Shown here: piece by piece, positions 1 through 10,176 of the stretch
Layout: each line of letters starts with the position of its first letter
Numbering within the stretch: position 1 is the first letter of the stretch
NCBI RefSeq assembly: GCF_034262375.1
Contig: NZ_CP139558.1
Coordinates: forward strand, 2,790,001 to 2,854,000
DNA from: Mucilaginibacter sabulilitoris
GTDB lineage: Bacteria; Bacteroidota; Bacteroidia; Sphingobacteriales; Sphingobacteriaceae
DNA length: 64,000 nucleotides
Direction of reading: 5' to 3'
Program-made: the position numbers and the translations under genes
Notes under the pieces: model-generated
Databases searched by the model: none
What the model saw: the letters and a program-made list of their open reading frames with translations, nothing else
Told to the model about the DNA's origin: nothing

Positions 1-1412
1 TTAGCTGCTTGCTTTAGTGAAAGCCCCTTTGATAACAGGTGGTTACTGCGTACCAGCAACGTTTGTCGTGCAAATTGGTCGACCCTGGTCAGATGGTCCT
101 GAAAAGCATTGTAATGACGGCCTTTTTCGTATAGTTCGCAAAAATTAAGGATTGCCGCATTTATGCAAAAGCCGACATATCCCATCGTAGAGCATATAGA
201 AGTTGCTGACGGGCCGATTGCAACCGGAACAGCGGAGATAGCATATACGATGGTGGGAACCATGATCATTCCAACACCTAATCCCTGCATAAAAAGCGGA
301 GCATAAAAATTATTTTCATCTGCCTCCGTAGCGAACAGAAAAAACATGATTGCATGAAAGATCAGCAATAACATAAAGCCGGGAAACCAGATAAACCTGA
401 TGTTCTTTTTTTGAAGGATCATCGCACAGGAGATGATGACCCCTGCCACCAGACCTGCAAGGTTGAAACTATTTATATAGCTGATATGAATAGGATCAAG
501 CTTCAGCACGCCGGCAAAAAATGAGTTGGTGACATTAGCGGCGAAACGACAGATATAGAGAACAAATATGAGAAAGGCGGCGAACTTAAAATTTCGAAAA
601 CGAAATATTTTAAGATGGAGATAGGGATGTTTTAAACCTTTTTGACGTACAATATAGATCAGGGTACTTACTATGATAGCGACAGCGCTATAATAAATCC
701 GGGGATCACCGATCCAGTAATATTCCTGCCCGTAAATCGTTATGTATCCCAGCAAAGTGAGCACAATACTCCAGAACACAAAGCTCTGCCAATCCAATTT
801 ATATAAGTGAAGACGCACGTTTAAGCGAACGTTGTTCATACACAGCATGATCAGGCACAGGCACGGCAGGTAGGAGAATAATGCCCCTTTATACACCAGA
901 TTGAAATTATAGGAGTCGATCAGATCGGCAGTCACCAGATTGGTGAAGGGAAGAATACAGATCAGCATTCCGAAGAATACGGAGAAACTAATCTCACGGG
1001 CCCTCTCGCTATGCAGGCGTGTAAACATCAGGGAAAGGGAAAGATTTACCGTACTGGAAAACAACATGCCCTGAAAAAACCGGATCGGAAACCATAGATA
1101 AAGATCATTGGTCAGGTAACAAACCAGCGTTGTGATCAGGGCCAGCATGGTAAATAGGATAAAATATTCTTTTGCCGCCAGAAAGTAAAAAAAACGCCGT
1201 TCCAAACTGTAGAAAGCAATATACCCGGCATAAAACAATGCTACGGAAAACTGTATGTCTGCCGGTTCACCTCCATAATAACCCGCCGCTGCATTAATAT
1301 TTGCAAATGGCAAAAAAAACAGGACAAGAGTGGGCAGGATCAGCGAAAAGAGAATGATCTTAACAGCCCATCCCGGAACCCATCTTTTAAAAATCGGAAT
1401 ACCTCTATCCAT
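1..1412 (-). CDS. MFS drug efflux transporter, DHA2/EmrB-like (partial, C-terminus off window)
   Basis: Reading the minus strand from the ATG at 1412 gives about 470 open codons to the window edge without a stop, so the gene continues outside. The protein is strongly hydrophobic, with many predicted membrane segments separated by short basic loops and an RFFQG motif near residue 118, like the EmrB/QacA-type major facilitator pumps of Bacteroidota. Its start overlaps the end of the EmrA-like gene by 8 bases, which indicates translational coupling. It is inferred to be the inner-membrane proton-driven pump of a three-part efflux system with the next two genes. Substrate unknown. Confidence 0.82.
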   Translation of the reverse strand, partial: MDRGIPIFKRWVPGWAVKIILFSLILPTLVLFFLPFANINAAAGYYGGEPADIQFSVALFYAGYIAFYSLERRFFYFLAAKEYFILFTMLALITTLVCYLTNDLYLWFPIRFFQGMLFSSTVNLSLSLMFTRLHSERAREISFSVFFGMLICILPFTNLVTADLIDSYNFNLVYKGALFSYLPCLCLIMLCMNNVRLNVRLHLYKLDWQSFVFWSIVLTLLGYITIYGQEYYWIGDPRIYYSAVAIIVSTLIYIVRQKGLKHPYLHLKIFRFRNFKFAAFLIFVLYICRFAANVTNSFFAGVLKLDPIHISYINSFNLAGLVAGVIISCAMILQKKNIRFIWFPGFMLLLIFHAIMFFLFATEADENNFYAPLFMQGLGVGMIMVPTIVYAISAVPVAIGPSATSICSTMGYVGFCINAAILNFCELYEKGRHYNAFQDHLTRVDQFARQTLLVRSNHLLSKGLSLKQAA

Positions 1413-2472
1413 GGCGGCGCTGATTTTTGGGTACATAAACGTTTACGTTCATCCCAACCTTGAGCATCGCCAGTTGTGTTTTTTGCGCATCTACCCTGAT
1501 TCGTACCGGAACGCGCTGAACAATCTTCACATAATTACCGGTAGAGTTATCCGGTGGCAGTAAAGAAAAACTGGAACCAGTTGCCGGCGACAATGAAATG
1601 ATGGTGCCTTTAAACTTCTGGTCGGGAAATGCATCGGCAACGAATTGTACGGTATCACCTATCCGCATGTTGGCAATCTGGGTTTCTTTATAATTGGCTA
1701 CCACCCATTTATCAGTTTCGTTGTCAACTATATAAGCCAGCACTTCACCAACATTGATCATTTGGCCCACCTCTACCGTACGGCGCCCCATTCTGCCATC
1801 ATAGGATGCCCGTATAACGGTATATTCTACATCAAGCATATTTCGGTCAAGCAAGGCTTTTAACCGTACGATCTCTGCCTTTAAAACAGTCATTTCGGCA
1901 GCAATGTCATTTATCTTTGATTCTGCCGCTCCATAATTTTCCCGGGCAGCCTGGTAGTCGCTGTTATTCACGTCCAGTGTTGCCTGCACATTTTCCAATT
2001 GTTGTTTAGTTGCAGACTCTTCCTTATAAAGGCGTGAATAACGGTCAAAATCAAGTTGCTGTTTCCAAAGCTTTGCTGCGCTGGCTTTAATTTGCGCTTT
2101 TGCCGAGCCCGCATTTTTTTGCATGGTATAAGTGTTGCTTTCTAAAACCCTTAGTTGTGCCTCGGCTTTTTGTATGGCCGCTTTGGTTTGTGCGACCTGT
2201 AACGTGTATTCCCTGTTATCGATAACCAACAACGTGTCGCCTTTTTTTACCGGTTGATTTTCTTCAAACTTTACGGCAACTATAAAGCCACCTGCGCGGG
2301 AAATAACCGGATTAACATATTCCTGTACCTGCGCGTCGTTGGTTTGCTCATACTTATAATAACCCCAAAGCGTAAATGCCGCCCAAATGGCTAAGGCTAT
2401 CATAGTGACACCGGCTATCCAGCCGGTGATTTTGGTAATGATACGATCTGTTACGGTATATTTCTTTTTCAT
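1405..2472 (-). CDS. HlyD/EmrA-family membrane fusion protein
   Basis: A 355-residue periplasmic adaptor that would link the inner-membrane MFS pump to the outer-membrane channel. One membrane anchor lies at about residues 15-38, followed by a lipoyl-like half (TNDAQVQEYVNPVISR), a long coiled-coil hairpin at about 85-215 and a beta-barrel half. The signature LLPPDNSTGNYVKIVQRVPV, typical of EmrA, is present near residue 300. It lies 2 bases downstream of the TolC-like gene and overlaps the pump gene, so the three are one operon. Length and domain order are those of the family. Confidence 0.92.
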   Translation of the reverse strand: MKKKYTVTDRIITKITGWIAGVTMIALAIWAAFTLWGYYKYEQTNDAQVQEYVNPVISRAGGFIVAVKFEENQPVKKGDTLLVIDNREYTLQVAQTKAAIQKAEAQLRVLESNTYTMQKNAGSAKAQIKASAAKLWKQQLDFDRYSRLYKEESATKQQLENVQATLDVNNSDYQAARENYGAAESKINDIAAEMTVLKAEIVRLKALLDRNMLDVEYTVIRASYDGRMGRRTVEVGQMINVGEVLAYIVDNETDKWVVANYKETQIANMRIGDTVQFVADAFPDQKFKGTIISLSPATGSSFSLLPPDNSTGNYVKIVQRVPVRIRVDAQKTQLAMLKVGMNVNVYVPKNQRRHG

Positions 2473-2474
2473 GT

Positions 2475-3791
2475 TTAAAGTACCCCGGTTATGTTCTGAA
2501 GTAAATAATATTTGTTTTGCGCCATAAGGCGTGCTGCAGCCAGTTCAAAGCGCGTTTGCAGTACCTGTACATCGGCATCAAGCAGATCGGTAATTAATGA
2601 GGTTTGGTTGAAGTAGGTATTTTTGATAATACGGGCATTTTCCTGGGCATGGGCCACATTCACTTCTGCCACATCAATTTGAACTAACGATTCTTTATAC
2701 CGCAAATAGGCTGCTCTGACCCCTTGCCTTACCTTATCTTCGGTATCTTTGTGCGTAATTTCTTCTTTCTCCATCTCCAGCTTCGCTGCGCTCACTTTAT
2801 GTGTATTTTGGTAAAGCTGCGAGAGGGGCATTGTTACTCTTATACCGGCAACACCAAGTGAATACCAGGCCGGATTATATGGAAAAAGAAATATCTGGGG
2901 ATTGGCGTATGAAAAATCGCTGTATAAGCCCACTTTAGGTTTATAGTTAGCCTTAACCTGGTTTAGACGAACCTTGCTGACCTCTGTTTTCTTTTCAGAA
3001 ATGTGGTAAGAAAAAGAGTGCTCCATGGCTTCAGAAAGATAGTTTTCATAGGATAGGCCCGGCTGATCAACCTGATCAGATTCCGTTGGGACGATCATGC
3101 GGTCGTCCGGTTCGCCCATTATAATATTGAGTTTTTGCGTAGCGATAAGAATATCATTTTCTATGGTTACCAGGGCCATCTTCCGCCTGGACAGATCGAG
3201 CTCAACACGCAGCACATCGCTTTTAAGCACCACGCCGTTTTTTTGCAGCGCCTTTATTTCAAGCAACTGCTTTTCCTGGTCGGCGATGTCCTTGATGATC
3301 AGTTTCCGGAATATCATCGTTTTCTGAAGATCAAGGTAAAGGGTGGCAGTTTTATACCTGATGGCAGAAATTGCATCATGATTTTGTATCACCGTTATCT
3401 GGTACAATAACTTATTTTCTTCAATTTTAAGGTTCAGTTTATTGCCATTATAAAGGTTCAGGTAAAAGTCGGCCCCGGCCTTGTACAATGTATGGATGAT
3501 CTCATGTTCCTGGGTGTGCGCCGAGAAAAGACCATTCTCATAAATAGGCATATTGGTAGCTTTTTCAATACTTCCCAACAAGCCGATATCCGGCAATCTT
3601 TCCATTCTGGCGTCTTTGATCTCTTCATTAGCTATGGAACTCGTTTTTCGCGTAATTTCAATCTGCCTGCTGTTTTCCTCAGCTTTACGCCAGGCTTCTG
3701 TTAAGGTAAGGGGCGGGGTTTCTTTTAACTGGCTGTAGGCGTTATTAACCGCCAACAAGGCTACAAATGCTATGAGTATCTTACTATACAT
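2475..3791 (-). CDS. TolC-family outer-membrane efflux channel
   Basis: Outer-membrane factor of the tripartite efflux system. The reading frame is open to an ATG at 3866, but the ATG at 3791 is preferred because it opens directly into a signal peptide (MYSKILIAFVALLAVNNAYSQ region) with a plausible cleavage after Ala-Tyr-Ser; this gives 438 residues. Two repeats of long amphipathic helices (OEP domains) follow, for example the LTLTEAWRKAEENSRQIE segment and the C-terminal LLDADVQVLQTRFELAAARL segment. It is the first gene of the emr-like operon and is divergent from the AraC regulator, which likely controls it. Confidence 0.9.
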   Translation of the reverse strand: MYSKILIAFVALLAVNNAYSQLKETPPLTLTEAWRKAEENSRQIEITRKTSSIANEEIKDARMERLPDIGLLGSIEKATNMPIYENGLFSAHTQEHEIIHTLYKAGADFYLNLYNGNKLNLKIEENKLLYQITVIQNHDAISAIRYKTATLYLDLQKTMIFRKLIIKDIADQEKQLLEIKALQKNGVVLKSDVLRVELDLSRRKMALVTIENDILIATQKLNIIMGEPDDRMIVPTESDQVDQPGLSYENYLSEAMEHSFSYHISEKKTEVSKVRLNQVKANYKPKVGLYSDFSYANPQIFLFPYNPAWYSLGVAGIRVTMPLSQLYQNTHKVSAAKLEMEKEEITHKDTEDKVRQGVRAAYLRYKESLVQIDVAEVNVAHAQENARIIKNTYFNQTSLITDLLDADVQVLQTRFELAAARLMAQNKYYLLQNITGVL

Positions 3792-3873
3792 ATTGGCGGC
3801 AAAATTATGTCTCCTGTAATTGACTCGTTTAGCATAAGTTGCCAATCTTTTCATCATTTCGGCCAATTTTAAT

Positions 3874-3881
3874 TAATTTTG
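3874..3881 (+). promoter_or_regulatory. Possible -7 promoter box (TAATTTTG)
   Basis: Matches the Bacteroidota -7 consensus TAnnTTTG and lies 12 bases before the ATG of the AraC gene at 3894, so the transcript would have a very short leader. No clear -33 TTTG element is seen at the usual distance, so the call is weak. Confidence 0.3.
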
Positions 3882-3893
3882 CAATGAGATGAT

Positions 3894-4694
3894 ATGTTAA
3901 TGACAAAAATTGGACTTACAGCTTCCCTGCCTGAAATTGACAACAGGCCCGATTCGGTTTTCGTAATGCATGAAAGATCAGAGAAACTGATTCCCTTTCA
4001 TAGGCATACCAAAGGGCAGTTGAGTTATGTGGAAGGAGGGTTAGCCTATATCACCACCGAAAACAAAACATATGTGGTGCCCGCGAGGCATTATTTTTGG
4101 ATTCCGCAGGGTTTGGTTCACGAATTGCGGGTTGGGATTTTTGCCACGGCTTTAAGATCCCTTTATTTTTATTCGGCCGATGATCATGCTAATGAATTTT
4201 ACAGTAAGCTTGGTATTTATCCGGCCAGCGAACTGCTGATCCAGATGATCAATTATACGGAGCGTTGGGATGAACGGCACCTCAGTAATGGGGATCATAA
4301 TTTCGAGTTTCTGGTAGCCATGAAAAATATGCTGCCCACTTTGAATAAAAGATCGCTGCCAATTATGTTACCCAACACCGAACATGTATTAATGCAAAAG
4401 ATCATGAAGTACATTCAGGATCATATTGGCCAAAAGTTAATTATAGCTGATATAAGTGAACATTTTGCGATGAGCGAACGTTCATTGTCACGCTTGTTCC
4501 AGGCACAACTGCATATTTCGTTTCTTCAATATGTTAAGACGCTTCGTATGATAACGGCTATAGAAATGATCGTTAAAACACAAAAACCTATTGCTGATAT
4601 TGCTTTTGAGGTTGGATACGCTGCTGTCGCATCATTTAGCGATACGTTTTATGATTTTACTTCATCGCGCCCCTCTGATTTGAGAAGGCGCTAA
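3894..4694 (+). CDS. AraC-family transcriptional regulator
   Basis: A 266-residue DNA-binding regulator. The N-terminal half is a cupin-like ligand domain (HRHTKGQLSYVEGG, residues about 36-50, then the YFWIPQGLVHELR segment). The C-terminal hundred residues hold the double helix-turn-helix, with SERSLSRLFQ in the first and IADIAFEVGYAAVASFSDTF in the second. It is divergent from the efflux operon with about 100 bases between them, an arrangement that usually means regulation of the neighbour. Start could be the ATG at 3894 or the one at 3900 (MTKIG). Ligand unknown. Confidence 0.88.
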   Translation: MLMTKIGLTASLPEIDNRPDSVFVMHERSEKLIPFHRHTKGQLSYVEGGLAYITTENKTYVVPARHYFWIPQGLVHELRVGIFATALRSLYFYSADDHANEFYSKLGIYPASELLIQMINYTERWDERHLSNGDHNFEFLVAMKNMLPTLNKRSLPIMLPNTEHVLMQKIMKYIQDHIGQKLIIADISEHFAMSERSLSRLFQAQLHISFLQYVKTLRMITAIEMIVKTQKPIADIAFEVGYAAVASFSDTFYDFTSSRPSDLRRR

Positions 4695-4697
4695 GTG

Positions 4698-4844
4698 TTA
4701 AATTAATAGCGCATGGGAGCGGGGTTCTTCATTAAACACTACATAAGTAATCGTTTGTTTGCTTAAATCCAATTTGATTTCTATGCCTTTGATTTGGTTA
4801 AGACCTGATTCTTCGTCAACGCGCTGGTGGAAAAAGCTATTCAT
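4698..4844 (-). CDS. Small protein, 48 residues, coupled to kinase remnant
   Basis: A short open frame beginning MNSFFHQRVDEESG and ending PRSHALLI. Its ATG overlaps the stop codon of the upstream histidine-kinase remnant in an ATGA arrangement (4841-4844), so in the intact ancestor it would have been translated with the kinase. The composition is protein-like (mixed charged and hydrophobic residues; an IKLDLSKQTITYVVF strand-like stretch). No family is recognised. It may itself be only the tail of the decayed gene read in a shifted frame. Confidence 0.4.
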   Translation of the reverse strand: MNSFFHQRVDEESGLNQIKGIEIKLDLSKQTITYVVFNEEPRSHALLI

Positions 4845-5431
4845 TTCCGTCGCTTTTTTTCCAGCTGCTTATTCTCACTCATTTCCATGAACAAGAAGTC
4901 ATCAAGTATATCCATGGCATGTGGAGAGGAATATAACAGGAGGTTCAAGATATCCTGCATCTCATTGATTGTTCCGTTTTCCTTTAACATGGTTGGTAAG
5001 GGCTTGAACGTTTCCAACAGGGTTCCTTAGATCGTGAAACGCTCTTTGATAATGTTGCTTGGTTTCGTCCACGATTTCTGCCAATCTTAAAGTAATCTTT
5101 TGCAGTGTAATTACACCTGAAAAGTCCATGCCATAGTAGACAGGCAAATAATCATTATCGGTTTCTTGCGCTATATGTTCATTTGTTCGTATAGAAACTG
5201 AGTATGTTTTGCTTTTGGCCCCGGTTTGTAACCCCCATCCCTTAGCGGGCATACTTTGGATTTTTCAACATCAAAATAATAAACCATTGCCTGGTTGTAC
5301 CGATGTGTCTTTTTACCCTGTACTCTTTTGTATAATGCCAGGTGCCTGCCGGACATACGGGCATATCCGCATTCTGCATCTTTATTTATATGATATAATT
5401 GAACTATCGTCGTGTCAATGCGCTCTGGCAT
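4841..5431 (-). pseudogene. Sensor histidine kinase remnant (PAS/HisKA region, frameshifted)
   Basis: Three minus-strand frames join into one recognisable protein. The first piece, from about 5431, runs to a CPLRDGGYKPGPKAK segment; a second frame continues as SVSIRTNEHIAQ and into the phosphoacceptor helix AFHDLRNPVGNVQAL, where the His of the HDLRNP motif is visible; a third frame carries the rest of the dimerisation helix pair (NEMQDILNLLLYSS, then ILDDFLFMEMSE) to a stop at 4841. At least two frameshifts are needed. No start codon with a full sensor domain and no catalytic HATPase domain are present. It is a decayed gene that is probably not functional. Confidence 0.65.
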
Positions 5432-5956
5432 GGACTGTCTGTTGGTAAGGATTTTTCTCTCTTTAAGATTATTTGCAGCGTATCATTATCGACAGGATAA
5501 TTTTGTATAAAACAAAGGATAATTTATACAACTTATGGATTTCCCTATTAGCTAAGTTTGTAATGAGCCTGTTATCTGAATATTAACCATTAAAAATCTA
5601 TATTGCTATTATAACCAATAATTGCCATCAATTAAAAACGGCTATTGTGTAATTGTAAATTGTTTTGAATTGACATATAGTCTGTTAGCTCATTTTGGTG
5701 AAAGGTGAATTTATTGTATCAGAAAACTTTACCTGAGTAATTTAGCTAACGTTCTTTTGCTGACAATAAATCACCACGTTCTAACAAGCGATTTTTGTTG
5801 TTGAGTTTTTTCTGGCGTATATCGAATATTATCATAATGGTGCGATAAATAGCTGTGGCTTTGCCATGCCTGTTCAACAATGCGCAATATTGACGGGCAA
5901 CTTATTTGCAAAGGAATATCAGATGGAGACTAAACTAAAATTATCATAATTATAAC
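5432..5956. other. AT-rich intergenic region, no gene recognised
   Basis: About 525 bases upstream of the aldolase gene, with no open frame of convincing composition on either strand. Presumably holds the promoter of the aldolase and SusC genes, but no complete TTTG-N19-TAnnTTTG promoter was found. Confidence 0.5.
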
Positions 5957-6889
5957 ATGACCGAAAACGCAAAAAAATTTATACCCGTAATGCTTACACC
6001 ATTTACTGACAATGGTGTAATTGACTTTAATTTGCTTACCAAGCTTACAGAATTTTATCTCGCAGCCGGGGCGAAAGGTCTGTTTGCAAATTGTTTATCA
6101 AGTGAAATGTTTGAGTTATCAGATGAAGAACGGATTGCCATTACAGAACATGTTGTTAGGATTTCAAACGGAAAGGTACCTGTAGTAGCCACAGGAACCT
6201 TTGCCCGTACACTTCATGAACAAACAAATTTTATTAAACGAATATACAATACCGGCATTCAGAGTGTGATTTTGACTTCGGGGATATTGGTAAATGAAGA
6301 TGAACCCGATCAGGTTTTGGAAGACAAATTTTATGACATCCTCAACGCTACTGATCGGATACCATTTGGACTTTATGAATGTCCGGTCCCTTATAAAAGA
6401 TTAATTGCTCCGGAGTTGCTCAAAAAGTTTATGGTAACCAACCGGCTTAATTATTTTAAAGATACTTCGCTGGATATTGAGCAGGTTAAACAAAAAGCGG
6501 CAGTGGGTATAGGCTATGACTTTGGTTTGTACGATGCGTATATCGTTCACGCGGTTGAGTCATTAAAATCGGGTTCTGCAGGTTTGTCATGTATCCAGGG
6601 TAACTTTTTTCCGGAGCTTATTGTATGGCTTTGTGACAACTTTGATAACAATTCATTACAACAGCAAGTGCAACTTGTCCAAAACTTCCTCACAAATCAT
6701 ATGGACGTTATGCATGATATATACCCGACGGCAGCGAAATTGTATTTGAATTTTAGGGGACTTGATATCACCGGTTTTTCAAGGAGAAAAACAGGCGCGA
6801 TAACCAACCAGCAGATGGCAAAACTGCAAAAACTTTATAAAGATTATGCTAATCTGGAAAGTGCGCTATCGCTCACCAGTGTATTGTAA
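5957..6889 (+). CDS. Dihydrodipicolinate synthase/N-acetylneuraminate lyase family aldolase
   Basis: A 310-residue class I aldolase of the DapA/NanA family, expected to cleave or form a 2-keto-3-deoxy acid such as sialic acid in the cytoplasm. The Schiff-base lysine is in YFKDTS (K168) and the catalytic tyrosine is probably Y140 in YECPVP. The usual GTTGE/GSTGE loop reads ANCLSSEM here, so substrate preference cannot be read from it. It is the first gene before susC/susD and the BNR-repeat gene, which suggests degradation of an imported acidic sugar. DapA itself (lysine synthesis) is less likely from this context. Confidence 0.8.
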   Translation: MTENAKKFIPVMLTPFTDNGVIDFNLLTKLTEFYLAAGAKGLFANCLSSEMFELSDEERIAITEHVVRISNGKVPVVATGTFARTLHEQTNFIKRIYNTGIQSVILTSGILVNEDEPDQVLEDKFYDILNATDRIPFGLYECPVPYKRLIAPELLKKFMVTNRLNYFKDTSLDIEQVKQKAAVGIGYDFGLYDAYIVHAVESLKSGSAGLSCIQGNFFPELIVWLCDNFDNNSLQQQVQLVQNFLTNHMDVMHDIYPTAAKLYLNFRGLDITGFSRRKTGAITNQQMAKLQKLYKDYANLESALSLTSVL

Positions 6890-7056
6890 AATATGATTAA
6901 CCAACATAAAAGAACAGAAAGTTTCACCAAAATTAAATCTATGAGCGAAAAAATTACCTGATAACCAATTGAATCCTGCTTAATCAAAGCATTACCAATT
7001 ACTTTGAATCAAGCCCCCAATTAATAAAAAAACGTAAACATTAATAATCATAAAAC

Positions 7057-10000
7057 ATGAAATTTTATTGTGATGGGAGAGGTACGCCCTTTCCAAAGGT
7101 ATCTTATTACTCAATCCGGACGAAGCTTTTATGCTGCCTGCTTGTGCTTTTGTCGTTAAATTCAAACACTTTTGCCGTTGCGAACTCTTCTGTAACGGCA
7201 CTTAGCAATTCTTTTGATGATATCAAAGTACATGGCGTAGTTACAGATTCAAAAGGTACTACTTTACCGGGTGTGAGCATCAAAATTAAAGGCACCAACA
7301 AAGGTACCATAACCGATATGAACGGTGCTTATTCCATAACTGCCCCTGCATCCGGCGTATTGGTCTTTACGTTTATCGGCTTTGCTTCGCAGGAATTAGC
7401 TGTTAAAGCCGAAAACACGGTAAACGTTAAGCTGCTGGAGGCAAGTAACTCATTAGATGCCGTAGTGGTGGTTGGCTACGGCACACAATCAAAAAGATTG
7501 GTGACCGGTGCAATTTCAAAGGTTGATTTAGCACAAACCAGGAGTTTACCAAACACCAATGTTACCGAAGCTTTAAGAGGTCGGGTTGCCGGTGTTCAGT
7601 TTACATCAAACGGACGCCCGGGGCAAAACGGATCTATCCTCATTCGCGGGCCACGGTCATTAAGCGGCGGTAATGATCCCCTGATTGTTGTTGACGGGAT
7701 ATTTTTTAATGGGAACTTAAGCGATATTAACCCTAATGACATCGAATCTATTGATGTTTTGAAAGATGCGAGTGCCGCTGCAATTTATGGTTCAAGGGCA
7801 GCCAATGGCGTAATCCTGGTTACATCAAAAAAGGGAACTTCAGACAAACCGGTAGTTACGCTTAATTCTTATTATGGAGTTTCGGAAATAGCCCGGACAA
7901 TAAAATTATTATCGCCAGAGCGCTATATTGAAAAAACATTAGATTATTTAAAAGAATCCGGGCAAGCGGTTAAACCCGATATAGCTGATAACCTTACTTC
8001 TGTTGAAGCGGAAAACTACCGTGCGGGAAAAAGCCTCGATCCCTGGCAGGAAGCTACCCAGGATGCCAGCATTTCTTCGGTTGATCTGAGCGTCGCAGGC
8101 AAATCAGGAAAAACATCATTTTATAATTCGGCCTCTTATACCAATGAAAAAGGGCTGATGTATAATGACAATCAAAAGCGCATTACTCTCAGAAGCAATA
8201 TTGAAAACCAGGTTAATGACTGGCTGAAAATCGGTATGACAGCAACGTTTGTCAACCGCGATTTGTCGGGCATAAGTGCCGATCTGAATAGCCTTTATTA
8301 TAGCAGCCCTTACGGTAACTGGTTTTATCCAGACGGGCAGCCCACGCAGTTTTCTGTAACCACCGAAACCATTTCGGGTAATCCTTTACGGTCGTCAATA
8401 TTAACCACCAATTCAGAGGTTTCCCAAAACCTGTTCAGCAATTTCTATGGTATTGTTAACATCCCTGCCATCAAGGGATTATCTTACCGGGTAAATTTTT
8501 CTCCAAATTACCGTTGGGATCATAATTACAACGCGGTACGGCAGGATATCCACGTGACCAATAATACCAAATCGGCAAGCAAGTTTAACCAGCAATCTTA
8601 TGATTATGTGTTGGAAAACATTGTGACCTATAACAGGCGAATAAATGATGACCATTACTTTGATGTTACATTGCTTTACGGCCGTAACCGTAACCGTTTT
8701 GAAAATACTACCGCTACTGCATCGCAATTAAGTACAGATGCATTGGGATATAACAGCCTTACTTTTGGCGGCATACAAACTGTAGCCTCCGCAGCCCAGG
8801 ATGTAAACGGTATTTCTTCCATGGCGCGTATCAATTATAATTACAAAGAGAAATATCTGGTAACCCTTACCGCCAGGCGTGATGGCAGTTCGGTATTTGC
8901 GAAGAATAATAAGTATGCTACGTTCCCTTCTGCCGCTATCGGGTGGATTGCATCTGAGGAAGGTTTTTTGAAGGATAGCAAAACAATCAGTTTGTTAAAA
9001 TTCAAGCTGTCTTATGGTGCTGTAGGTAACCAGGCTATCAGCCCATATCAATCCATCAGTTTGTCCAATACAAACAACTATGTGTATGGCAATCCGGGAA
9101 TTACTGCACTGGGCGTTTATCCGGCAAATATGGCTAATGACAATTTGAAATGGGAAACTACCTATACTTCCAATCTGGCCGTTGATTTTGGTTTGTTCAA
9201 TAACCGCATAAACGGTACCGTTGAGGTTTATAACAGCGATACAAAAAACCTGCTGGTGCGCAGAATTATTCCGGTGATGACCGGTTACACTAGCGTTCAG
9301 GCTAATTTGGGTGCTACTAACAATAAAGGTATTGATATAGCCATTAATACCGTAAATGTTAAAAGCTCAAAATTTGAATGGCTGTCGAACTTCACGGTTT
9401 CCATGAACAAGAACAAGATTGTTCATTTGTACCGTTCAGATGTTAACGGCGATGGTAAGGAAGATGATGACCTGGCCAACAATTGGTTTATCGGGCATCC
9501 GATCACTTCTTATTTTGACTATGTTTTTAATGGCATTTACCAGCAGGGCGATGCTATACCCGCGAACTCCCAACCCGGTTTTGTGCGTTTAAAAGATTTA
9601 AACGGCGATGGGGTAATTAATGCCAGTGACCGCACGATTGTTGGTTCAGGCGGGCAGCCGAAGTTCAGGGGAGGTATAGGTAATACCTTTAACTATAGCG
9701 GTTTCAGCCTTTATGTATTTGTTAATGCCATGCTGGGCTGGACCTCTGATTTCATCCTGCTTGATCCGAACTCTACCCGTAGCGAAAACTCACCGGGCCG
9801 CGCCTTGAACCAGATTGATGCGGGCTGGTGGACTCCGGAAAACAAATCAGCCACCCGACCATCATTGGTTTATACCAATACCGCCGGGCACAATTATTAT
9901 GTAAGCCGAAATTTTGCCAGGATCCAGGATGTTTCATTGAGCTACAATTTCCCCAAAAAAATAACCGACAGGTTAAAACTGGGTAGCTTAAGAGCCTACG

Positions 10001-10146
10001 TCAGCGGTAAAAACCTATACACATTTACCAATTACCCGGGCTCTGATCCTGAAATTATTACGGCCACCGGTACCGCCGCAAACATTAAAGCAAATATGTA
10101 CCCGCTGGCCCGTACAATCTCCTTTGGTTTCAACGTGGGTTTTTAA
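7057..10146 (+). CDS. SusC-family TonB-dependent outer-membrane transporter
   Basis: A 1029-residue TonB-linked porin for oligosaccharide or other ligand import, forming the channel under the SusD lid. After a signal sequence (about residues 22-45) comes a carboxypeptidase-regulatory-like domain (VTDSKGTTLPGVSIKIKGT), then the TonB-box and plug region (DAVVVVGYGTQSKR; PLIVVDGIFF; DIESIDVLKDASAAAIYGS) and a beta-barrel ending in GFNVGF with a terminal Phe. It follows the aldolase gene by 167 bases and precedes susD by 30 bases. Ligand inferred from the neighbours to be a sialic-acid-like sugar. Confidence 0.95.
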   Translation: MKFYCDGRGTPFPKVSYYSIRTKLLCCLLVLLSLNSNTFAVANSSVTALSNSFDDIKVHGVVTDSKGTTLPGVSIKIKGTNKGTITDMNGAYSITAPASGVLVFTFIGFASQELAVKAENTVNVKLLEASNSLDAVVVVGYGTQSKRLVTGAISKVDLAQTRSLPNTNVTEALRGRVAGVQFTSNGRPGQNGSILIRGPRSLSGGNDPLIVVDGIFFNGNLSDINPNDIESIDVLKDASAAAIYGSRAANGVILVTSKKGTSDKPVVTLNSYYGVSEIARTIKLLSPERYIEKTLDYLKESGQAVKPDIADNLTSVEAENYRAGKSLDPWQEATQDASISSVDLSVAGKSGKTSFYNSASYTNEKGLMYNDNQKRITLRSNIENQVNDWLKIGMTATFVNRDLSGISADLNSLYYSSPYGNWFYPDGQPTQFSVTTETISGNPLRSSILTTNSEVSQNLFSNFYGIVNIPAIKGLSYRVNFSPNYRWDHNYNAVRQDIHVTNNTKSASKFNQQSYDYVLENIVTYNRRINDDHYFDVTLLYGRNRNRFENTTATASQLSTDALGYNSLTFGGIQTVASAAQDVNGISSMARINYNYKEKYLVTLTARRDGSSVFAKNNKYATFPSAAIGWIASEEGFLKDSKTISLLKFKLSYGAVGNQAISPYQSISLSNTNNYVYGNPGITALGVYPANMANDNLKWETTYTSNLAVDFGLFNNRINGTVEVYNSDTKNLLVRRIIPVMTGYTSVQANLGATNNKGIDIAINTVNVKSSKFEWLSNFTVSMNKNKIVHLYRSDVNGDGKEDDDLANNWFIGHPITSYFDYVFNGIYQQGDAIPANSQPGFVRLKDLNGDGVINASDRTIVGSGGQPKFRGGIGNTFNYSGFSLYVFVNAMLGWTSDFILLDPNSTRSENSPGRALNQIDAGWWTPENKSATRPSLVYTNTAGHNYYVSRNFARIQDVSLSYNFPKKITDRLKLGSLRAYVSGKNLYTFTNYPGSDPEIITATGTAANIKANMYPLARTISFGFNVGF

Positions 10147-10176
10147 ATCAATTAAAAGTTTTTCAAAATAAAAAAC

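Noticed and set aside
7107-7310. Minus-strand frame inside the first susC
   Set aside because: A shadow of the TonB-receptor regulatory domain on the opposite strand.
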